Below are positions 59,001-60,000 of a DNA stretch of 60,000 nt, piece after piece. This DNA is from Liolophura sinensis (Eukaryota > Mollusca > Polyplacophora > Chitonida > Chitonidae). The stretch covers positions 3,598,001 through 3,658,000 of the forward strand of contig NC_088301.1 of NCBI RefSeq assembly GCF_032854445.1, read 5' to 3'. Position numbers and translations under genes: made by a program. Below the pieces are notes generated by a model that saw only the letters and a list, made by a program, of their open reading frames with translations, searched no databases and was not told where the DNA came from. Numbering within the stretch: the stretch's first letter is position 1; every line of letters starts with the position of its first letter.

Positions 59001-59621
59001 TGTAGGTCAACAACAGACCAGCTTGAGATACCACTCTGTGTCCCTCGTCACAAACACTTCCTGGCTACAGAGAAGGTGGAGGCTTAAGAACAGTAGACAA
59101 GAGCCTCTCCTATACCAAAGTGTAACATACCTGATAGCCTAACTCTATCTGTAACCACATGTTCCTGGCCACAGGAGAGGCGGAGCCCTGGGGACAGTAG
59201 ACAACAGCCTCTCCTATACCAAAGTGTTACATACCTGATAATCTAGCTCTGTCTGTAACCACATGTTCCTGGCCACAGGAGAGGCGGAGCCCTGGGCACA
59301 ATAGACAAGAGCCTCTCCTATACCAAAATGTAACTCCACCTGTTTGGACTGAAATAAATTAAAATGCAGCTCAATGTAAGACAGAGAAAAAGCGCAACAT
59401 GATGATTTACAAATGCATACAGTAAACTGCCAGGAGGTTTCCATGTCTGTTATGCTTAGTTGACATGTTAACAGTTTTGTGAAATTGTACATGTATATCT
59501 GGGATTGATGTCAACATACCTGTACAGATTCTGTGAGCTGCTGGATAATGTAACGATGATGAGGGAAGTCCGCCTCTCCCACACACAGGTAACCCAGACA
59601 CATGGCGGCACGCTCCTTGTT
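31911..59621 (-). CDS. ECPAS: ECPAS/ECM29 proteasome adaptor, C-terminal half, 28 exons
   Basis: This is a HEAT-repeat scaffold that binds the 26S proteasome, stabilises or remodels it, and links it to membranes and motor proteins. Exons in gene order: 59621-59520, 59348-59235, 58024-57935, 57318-57204, 56732-56618, 54653-54585, 54235-54118, 52025-51855, 51121-51042, 50219-50114, 49612-49565, 49072-48951, 48251-48089, 46252-46193, 45307-45218, 43823-43757, 43576-43485, 41505-41439, 40933-40721, 39327-39116, 38572-38529, 38238-38193, 37349-37203, 36261-36132, 34862-34757, 34510-34413, 32729-32658, 32068-31911. All phases chain and sum to 3015 nt: 1004 residues plus TGA. Similarity to human ECM29 as I remember it runs the whole length (for example SPMMET, GRTW.GKE.LLKA, VLKEC.KEN). 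Human ECM29 has about 1845 residues, so the N-terminal 830 or so should lie beyond 60000. Seven or eight exon edges are copied into adjacent minisatellites. Confidence 0.96.
32658..32729 (-). CDS. ECPAS: ECPAS exon 27 (residues 929-953)
   Basis: 72 nt, phase 1 to 1. [20 protein letters not shown] then KLA; EALSVIE is conserved. Acceptor CTTTCTTTTAG, donor CAG|GTAATT. Confidence 0.95.
32905..34412 (-). repeat. 53/59-bp array copying the ECPAS exon 26 tail and donor, ~25 units
   Basis: On the gene strand a unit reads AGTATTGTCAACATGCTGTT, then AGCTCAGGCTATCCGGTGTT, then TAG|GTAAGCAGGG. That is the exon 26 end, its donor and ten intron bases. A 6-base ATGTAA-type insertion makes the 59-bp class. 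Most units keep AG|GTAAG. Units below about 33450 are more diverged, so the array seems older at its far end. Confidence 0.97.
34413..34510 (-). CDS. ECPAS: ECPAS exon 26 (residues 896-929)
   Basis: 98 nt, phase 2 to 1. [20 protein letters not shown] then [12 protein letters not shown]. Acceptor CTTTCTCTTTCAG, donor TTTAG|GTAAGC. The last ~45 bases are copied about two dozen times downstream. The exon uses the copy that is continuous with the unique 5' half. Confidence 0.94.
34757..34862 (-). CDS. ECPAS: ECPAS exon 25 (residues 861-896)
   Basis: 106 nt, phase 1 to 2. [20 protein letters not shown] to FIK, matching the STWKVQL.VL part of the family. Acceptor TTTTTTTCACAG, donor AAAAG|GTGAGT. 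Confidence 0.93.
35364..35586 (-). mobile_element. SINE family A, near full length
   Basis: Head (minus strand: GGGGCCTCTGTGGCCTGGTG, B-box-like GAGTTCAAGTCCAGCTC) through to the CTTGAGTATGGCATAAACAA tail, with a small deletion in the middle. Located in ECPAS intron 24. Confidence 0.87.
36132..36261 (-). CDS. ECPAS: ECPAS exon 24 (residues 818-861)
   Basis: 130 nt, phase 0 to 1. [20 protein letters not shown] is an acidic linker; [17 protein letters not shown] follows, as A.ES.GKAWP does in the family. The donor GG|GTAGGT is chosen by phase over an overlapping TAG|GTAACC four bases on. Confidence 0.93.
36397..36556 (-). mobile_element. SINE family A, strongly diverged
   Basis: The element order is recognisable (ATTTATTTGATTATTGTTCA, GGCAGGTTACTGACAAACTT, CCTGGTAGCTGGACC) but with many substitutions, so it is probably an old copy. 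It lies in ECPAS intron 23. Confidence 0.65.
37203..37349 (-). CDS. ECPAS: ECPAS exon 23 (residues 769-817)
   Basis: 147 nt, phase 0 to 0. [20 protein letters not shown], then [15 protein letters not shown]. Acceptor TTCACATCTCAG, donor AAG|GTACAG. Confidence 0.96.
37556..37805. repeat. 20-bp minisatellite, about 12 copies
   Basis: Unit CATTCATGAGAACAATGAGA with GAGAAGAATCAGA variants, in ECPAS intron 22. It does not resemble the neighbouring exon ends. Confidence 0.93.
38193..38238 (-). CDS. ECPAS: ECPAS exon 22 (residues 753-768)
   Basis: 46 nt, phase 2 to 0. [15 protein letters not shown], a variable linker before the conserved VLKEC block. Acceptor CTTGTATTTCAG, donor CAG|GTCAGT. Supported mainly by sites and phase. 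Confidence 0.9.
38529..38572 (-). CDS. ECPAS: ECPAS exon 21 (residues 739-753)
   Basis: 44 nt, phase 0 to 2. [14 protein letters not shown] continues the conserved GKEELLKA segment. Acceptor TGTTTTACAG, donor TAG|GTAAGT. Confidence 0.94.
38673..39027 (+). mobile_element. SINE family B, full length, with 16-bp TSD
   Basis: The tRNA-like head GGCCCGGATGGCACAGTTGG, TAGAGCGTCCGCTTCGGGGC leads into a body with ACGACTGGTTGACCCGTATC, and ends with CACTCACTCACT. ACTTACATTTGTTTCA flanks it at 38657-38672 and 39028-39043, a perfect target-site duplication. It lies in ECPAS intron 20 opposite to the gene. The 67-codon frame in it is not a gene. Confidence 0.95.
39116..39327 (-). CDS. ECPAS: ECPAS exon 20 (residues 668-738)
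   Basis: 212 nt, phase 1 to 0. [34 protein letters not shown] and [13 protein letters not shown] are clearly ECM29. Acceptor CTGACCGACAG, donor AAG|GTGAGT. Confidence 0.96.
39651..40720 (-). repeat. 26-bp array copying the ECPAS exon 19 end and donor, ~41 units
   Basis: On the gene strand the unit is CACATGTACAGCACACCAG|GTGAGGC; the exon ends ACACCACACCAG|GTGAGG. Nearly every unit keeps CAG|GTGAG, one of the strongest possible donor sequences. Three unit variants (GTGCTGTACATG, GTGGTGTACCTG, GTGGTGCACCTG) recur in patterned blocks. The Cys/Trp/Val-rich plus frames are artefacts. Confidence 0.96.
40721..40933 (-). CDS. ECPAS: ECPAS exon 19 (residues 597-668)
   Basis: 213 nt, phase 1 to 1. 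[30 protein letters not shown] and [11 protein letters not shown] match the family. Acceptor TATTACAG, donor CCAG|GTGAGG. Its end is the seed of the 26-bp array. Confidence 0.96.
41127..41208 (+). mobile_element. SINE family A fragment
   Basis: It contains CCTCCCATCATAATTCTGG, then AAGTGAAATATTCTTGAGTA and a GATCAAATAAATA end, the 3' third of the element, in ECPAS intron 18. Confidence 0.8.
41439..41505 (-). CDS. ECPAS: ECPAS exon 18 (residues 575-597)
   Basis: 67 nt, phase 0 to 1. [20 protein letters not shown] then KD; the DSS.EKL and WYMEK words are conserved. Acceptor GTCTCTTTTCAG, donor ATG|GTGAGG. Confidence 0.95.
41771..41791 (-). CDS. ECPAS: Candidate 21-nt microexon of ECPAS
   Basis: Acceptor CTTTTTTCTAG, then GCTGTCAGACCAAACTATCA plus G, then donor GTATTA. 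It encodes AVRPNYQ in phase 0. Family members read straight from the exon 17 end to the exon 18 start without these seven residues, so it would be an optional in-frame insert. The sites are good, but expression is unproven. Confidence 0.45.
42229..43484 (-). repeat. ~105-115 bp array next to the ECPAS exon 17 donor, ~11 units
   Basis: Units share ACAAGTCTAATAGATGTACA, then CATGCCTTACCAAGGAT. This junction-like part resembles the real exon 17 boundary (ACATACCTTAGCAAGG on the plus strand) with a few changes, so each unit offers CCTTG|GTAAGG on the gene strand. Two length classes differ by a TATCTA insertion. Copying of the junction is likely but less exact than for other exons. Confidence 0.88.
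43485..43576 (-). CDS. ECPAS: ECPAS exon 17 (residues 544-574)
   Basis: 92 nt, phase 1 to 0. [20 protein letters not shown] to SALGHLAK. Acceptor CACTTGCAG, donor AAG|GTATGT. Confidence 0.95.
43757..43823 (-). CDS. ECPAS: ECPAS exon 16 (residues 522-544)
   Basis: 67 nt, phase 0 to 1. [20 protein letters not shown] then FT; the CPQDL.P motif is conserved. Acceptor TTTTTTTTCAG, donor CGG|GTAAGG. Confidence 0.95.
44014..45217 (-). repeat. 30-bp array copying the ECPAS exon 15 end and donor, ~40 units
   Basis: On the gene strand the unit is GTAGGAACCAAG|GTGAGATA plus CATGGATG, alternating with a CATAGGGACCAAG|GTGAGA form, so a 60-bp dimer is the main period. Every unit keeps the exon end and GT donor. 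Since 30 is divisible by 3, a 404-codon frame (minus) and a 430-codon frame (plus) stay open. Neither joins the exon frame, which meets TAA eight bases into the intron. Confidence 0.97.
45218..45307 (-). CDS. ECPAS: ECPAS exon 15 (residues 492-521)
   Basis: 90 nt, phase 0 to 0. [20 protein letters not shown] to GVGTK. Acceptor GTGGTATTCAG, donor AAG|GTGAGA. The final bases GTAGGAACCAAG plus the donor are the seed of the 30-bp array. Confidence 0.95.
45950..46141 (-). mobile_element. SINE family A in ECPAS intron 14, partial head
   Basis: The body is well preserved (GGGTTTCCCCCGGGCTCTGC on the minus strand, GAGTTCAAGTCCAGCTC as B-box) but the first ~50 bases of the head are missing. ACTATTTAT on both sides could be a short target-site duplication. 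The plus-strand open frame is an artefact. Confidence 0.87.
46193..46252 (-). CDS. ECPAS: ECPAS exon 14 (residues 472-491)
   Basis: 60 nt, phase 0 to 0. [20 protein letters not shown]; the SPMMET core is a family hallmark. Acceptor TTTTGTCACCAG, donor TTG|GTATGG. A SINE sits 50 bases beyond the donor. Confidence 0.95.
46507..48088 (-). repeat. 76-bp array copying the ECPAS exon 13 tail and donor, ~21 units
   Basis: Each unit on the gene strand has GATGAACTACCTGAGTCTAC, then GCTAACAGTAG, then GACACAGGACAAG|GTAATA, the exon 13 end and donor, plus about 24 intron bases. From 47071 to 47907 four variants (ATCTGTGGGTC, TTTATCACC, TTCATCACC, CCGGTGTGTTA) cycle in fixed order at 304 bp, a higher-order repeat present nearly three times. 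Confidence 0.96.
48089..48251 (-). CDS. ECPAS: ECPAS exon 13 (residues 417-471)
   Basis: 163 nt, phase 2 to 0. [19 protein letters not shown] and [13 protein letters not shown] match the family. Acceptor TTTTTTTCAG, donor AAG|GTAATA. Its last 52 bases or so seed the 76-bp array directly downstream. Confidence 0.95.
48951..49072 (-). CDS. ECPAS: ECPAS exon 12 (residues 377-417)
   Basis: 122 nt, phase 0 to 2. [14 protein letters not shown], then [11 protein letters not shown] and VEEVRAI. Acceptor TTTATTTAG, donor TTGG|GTAAGG. Confidence 0.95.
49565..49612 (-). CDS. ECPAS: ECPAS exon 11 (residues 361-376)
   Basis: 48 nt, phase 0 to 0. [16 protein letters not shown]. Acceptor GTACTTTCAG, donor AGG|GTAAGT. 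Short, but with perfect phase and a strong family match. Confidence 0.95.
49677..49818. repeat. 33-bp minisatellite, 4 copies
   Basis: Unit CCCTTGATCAATGGGCACTC plus TGATTTTGTCAGG, almost perfect, in ECPAS intron 10. Because 33 is divisible by 3, frames stay open on both strands. Each unit holds the palindrome TTGATCAA. Confidence 0.93.
50114..50219 (-). CDS. ECPAS: ECPAS exon 10 (residues 325-360)
   Basis: 106 nt, phase 2 to 0. [20 protein letters not shown] to RVRDDIK. The acceptor CTCCACCAG is chosen over a second AG eight bases downstream, because only the first keeps the frame and the conserved SCLA.NDLLRG. Confidence 0.95.
51042..51121 (-). CDS. ECPAS: ECPAS exon 9 (residues 299-325)
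   Basis: 80 nt, phase 0 to 2. [20 protein letters not shown] then WRVRES. Acceptor TTTCCTCAG, donor CCAG|GTAAAC. Confidence 0.95.
51160..51203. repeat. 14-bp repeat, about 3-4 copies
   Basis: Tandem copies of AACTCAACGATAAA in ECPAS intron 8, 40 bases before the exon 9 acceptor in gene direction. Confidence 0.8.
51855..52025 (-). CDS. ECPAS: ECPAS exon 8 (residues 242-298)
   Basis: 171 nt, phase 0 to 0. [32 protein letters not shown] and SSIWHALV match the family closely. Acceptor TATGTATTGTAG, donor ACT|GTGAGT. Confidence 0.96.
52149..52514 (-). mobile_element. SINE family B, full length, with 13-bp TSD
   Basis: The tRNA-like head (minus strand: GGCCCGGATAGCACAGTTGG, TAGAGCGTCCGCTTCGGGAC) is followed by a body with GTTGACCCGTATCAG and a (CACT)n end. 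The flanks carry AATTTTCTCAAGA at 52136-52148 and 52515-52527, a target-site duplication. It is near-identical to 38673-39027, so recent in origin. The internal 66-codon frame is shared only because the copies are similar. Confidence 0.93.
52687..52845 (-). mobile_element. SINE family A, head half
   Basis: It keeps the tRNA-like half (minus strand: GGGGCTCAGTTGGTTAGCAC) and body up to GGTCGTGGGTTTC. The 3' tail is missing. Confidence 0.85.
52970..53940. repeat. 20-bp minisatellite, about 48 copies
   Basis: Unit CAGGAGAAGACATTGACGGA, in ECPAS intron 7. The 20-bp period keeps open frames on the minus strand up to 351 codons (Ser/Cys/Val/Leu-rich). These are repeat artefacts. Unlike the junction arrays, it does not resemble the neighbouring exon ends. 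Confidence 0.95.
54118..54235 (-). CDS. ECPAS: ECPAS exon 7 (residues 202-241)
   Basis: 118 nt, phase 2 to 0. [15 protein letters not shown] and [10 protein letters not shown] are near-identical to the family. Acceptor TTCTGAATCAG, donor AAG|GTGAGT. Confidence 0.96.
54585..54653 (-). CDS. ECPAS: ECPAS exon 6 (residues 179-201)
   Basis: 69 nt, phase 2 to 2. Encodes [23 protein letters not shown] after a split Arg. Phase and family length favour the acceptor at CGACAG, which has a poor pyrimidine tract and lies only about ten bases from a CTAAT branch-like word. The AG ten bases downstream would break the frame. Confidence 0.85.
54959..55085 (+). mobile_element. SINE family A, internally deleted
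   Basis: It carries GCTCATGCTAGCTTCCTTTC, CAGCAGCCTGCAAATGGTCA and GTGAAATATTCTTGAGTAAA with an AATAAATAAATAAA tail. The middle CCCGGGCTC region is missing. Confidence 0.83.
55178..55245. repeat. 21-bp repeat, 3 copies
   Basis: TTGCATTTCAAAAATTGATTC occurs three times in tandem, the third incomplete. It lies in ECPAS intron 5 beside the 74-bp array and is unrelated to exon sequence. Confidence 0.85.
55323..56617 (-). repeat. 74-bp array copying the ECPAS exon 5 tail and donor, ~17 units
   Basis: On the gene strand units contain GGAGCTGGTGGACACACTGA, then CCACAGGGAAAAG|GTGAG, the exact exon 5 end and donor, then about 20 bases of intron. Near 55965-56190 and 56335-56560 the variants recur in the same order at a 370-bp spacing, showing a five-unit higher-order copy. 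The 62-codon plus frames at 74-bp spacing are artefacts. Confidence 0.95.
56618..56732 (-). CDS. ECPAS: ECPAS exon 5 (residues 141-179)
   Basis: 115 nt, phase 1 to 2. Contains [15 protein letters not shown], one of the most conserved ECM29 segments. Acceptor TTTTTGTACAG, donor AAAAG|GTGAGT. Its last ~55 bases seed the 74-bp array. Confidence 0.95.
57204..57318 (-). CDS. ECPAS: ECPAS exon 4 (residues 103-141)
   Basis: 115 nt, phase 0 to 1. [15 protein letters not shown] matches the ACIWLLSLV block of the family; ends KLLSEND. Acceptor CTTATCCAATAG, donor G|GTAAAA. Confidence 0.94.
57480..57640. repeat. Purine-only tract with ~18-bp periodicity
   Basis: A run of A and G built from words such as AGAATTTGGAAAAGAAGGAA. 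On the gene strand it is a long pyrimidine tract inside ECPAS intron 3. The 101-codon plus frame across it is low-complexity and not credible. Confidence 0.75.
57935..58024 (-). CDS. ECPAS: ECPAS exon 3 (residues 73-102)
   Basis: 90 nt, phase 0 to 0. [15 protein letters not shown] to NPFLRQ. Acceptor TTGTGTTGTAG, donor CAG|GTAAGT. The acceptor half is the seed of the 86-bp array immediately upstream. Confidence 0.93.
58025..59034 (-). repeat. 86-bp array copying the ECPAS exon 3 acceptor and 5' half, ~12 units
   Basis: On the gene strand each unit holds TTCTGTTGTGTTGTAG followed by AGTATTGTGACCGGAACAGG, the acceptor and first bases of exon 3, up to about base 45 of the exon. It then returns to intron text. 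The three or four units next to the exon are almost identical; more distant ones carry GTCCCCAGTCC-type changes and several have lost the exact AG. It is the only acceptor-side array in this gene. Confidence 0.93.
59035..59234 (-). repeat. Two extra copies of the ECPAS exon 2 tail plus donor
   Basis: A ~104-bp unit made of the end of exon 2 (CAGGGCTCCGCCTCTCCTGT and onward) plus its GTATG donor and a few intron bases is repeated after the real exon. The nearer copy is almost identical; the farther one is diverged and lacks part of the tail. Neither copy has its own acceptor. Confidence 0.9.
59235..59348 (-). CDS. ECPAS: ECPAS exon 2 (residues 35-72)
   Basis: 114 nt, phase 0 to 0. Contains [13 protein letters not shown], matching the QIELQF.IGEA block of the family. 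Acceptor TTTATTTCAG, donor CAG|GTATGT. The last 85 or so bases plus donor are copied twice just downstream (59035-59234). Confidence 0.94.
59520..59621 (-). CDS. ECPAS: ECPAS exon 1 of window (residues 1-34)
   Basis: 102 nt, phase 0 to 0. Starts [12 protein letters not shown] and ends QQLTESVQ. Acceptor ATTGTGTTAG, donor CAG|GTATGT. The preceding exons lie outside the window. Confidence 0.93.
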
Positions 59622-60000
59622 CTAACACAATAACAATATCAATGCAAATTTGTATCAGTTCATTCAACTGATCTAACAAACTGATCAGGACATATCCTGA
59701 TTTCATTGATTGAAATGTTCCAAAAAACCTCAAAATTTTTCTTTTACAAATGAATTCAGTGAAAGAAAATATTTGTTAACAGTTTGCGACCAGTGAATCA
59801 ACCATTAACAGAGTTCTACATTAAGCTTTAAATTTCACTTTAGTGAATTTACATTTCCCAACAAGCACTCGATAGAAATGAGAGCAAGAAATTCCTAAAC
59901 CCAAGATGATATCTGGAGCCCTTGTTCTGAGGGGGCATTGCAATTGTTTATTTAACTACCCGTTCTGGCAGCAACCAGCGGATGGTCGTGGGTTTCCTCA
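59622..60000 (-). other. ECPAS intron reaching the window edge, with a SINE A fragment
   Basis: Intron sequence upstream of exon 1. From about 59961, CTGGCAGCAACCAGCGGATG and GTCGTGGGTTTCCTC match the middle of SINE family A on the plus strand and run off the end. Confidence 0.75.

Overview
The window looks like animal nuclear DNA: interrupted genes with GT-AG introns, tRNA-derived SINEs, many minisatellites and an AT-rich composition. The SINE types and repeat style suggest a lophotrochozoan, most likely a mollusc. The taxon is inferred from general knowledge and not proven. No prokaryotic, viral or organellar gene was recognised.

Three protein-coding genes are supported. (1) 12342-13814 (+): one large 3' coding exon of a 7-dehydrocholesterol reductase. 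Its diagnostic blocks are those of the plant/protist (DWF5-type) branch, not the vertebrate DHCR7 branch. It has no usable ATG and starts behind a good splice acceptor, so at least one upstream exon is missing. (2) 22473-24689 (+): a complete, uninterrupted DBF4 gene (regulatory subunit of CDC7 kinase) with motifs N, M and C. It has two tiny upstream ORFs and a poly(A) signal at 25353. (3) 59621 down to 31911 (-): the 3' part of ECPAS/ECM29, the proteasome adaptor. I resolved 28 exons whose phases chain without a break into 3015 nt (1004 codons plus stop). About 830 N-terminal residues must lie beyond position 60000. A 21-nt in-frame candidate microexon lies between exons 17 and 18.

The most unusual feature is in the ECPAS introns. 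Seven or eight exon/intron boundaries sit at the edge of a minisatellite whose unit is a copy of that boundary. For exons 2, 5, 13, 15, 19, 26 and probably 17, the unit is the exon's last bases plus its GT donor. For exon 3 the unit is the acceptor plus the first half of the exon. Together these arrays make up about 9 kb of the 27.7-kb gene segment and create well over a hundred extra donor- or acceptor-like sites next to real exons. The reductase exon shows the same thing on its acceptor side. I call these splice-junction minisatellites; the name and the idea of a shared mechanism are mine.

Layout: 1-7.2 kb, no recognised gene, with three tandem arrays, one (2.8-3.9 kb) bracketed by 225-bp direct repeats; 7.2-12 kb, a SINE and a 2.4-kb 55-bp satellite; 12.0-13.8 kb, the reductase; 14-22 kb, SINEs, a MITE-like element and no recognised gene; 22.4-25.4 kb, DBF4; 25.8-31.9 kb, a 22-bp array, SINE fragments and a possible ECPAS 3' UTR; 31.9-60 kb, ECPAS with its arrays. 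Two SINE families are present: family A (about 16 copies, mostly broken) and family B (two near-identical full copies with clear target-site duplications). The three genes act in separate processes (sterol synthesis, replication licensing, proteasome handling), and nothing suggests joint regulation.
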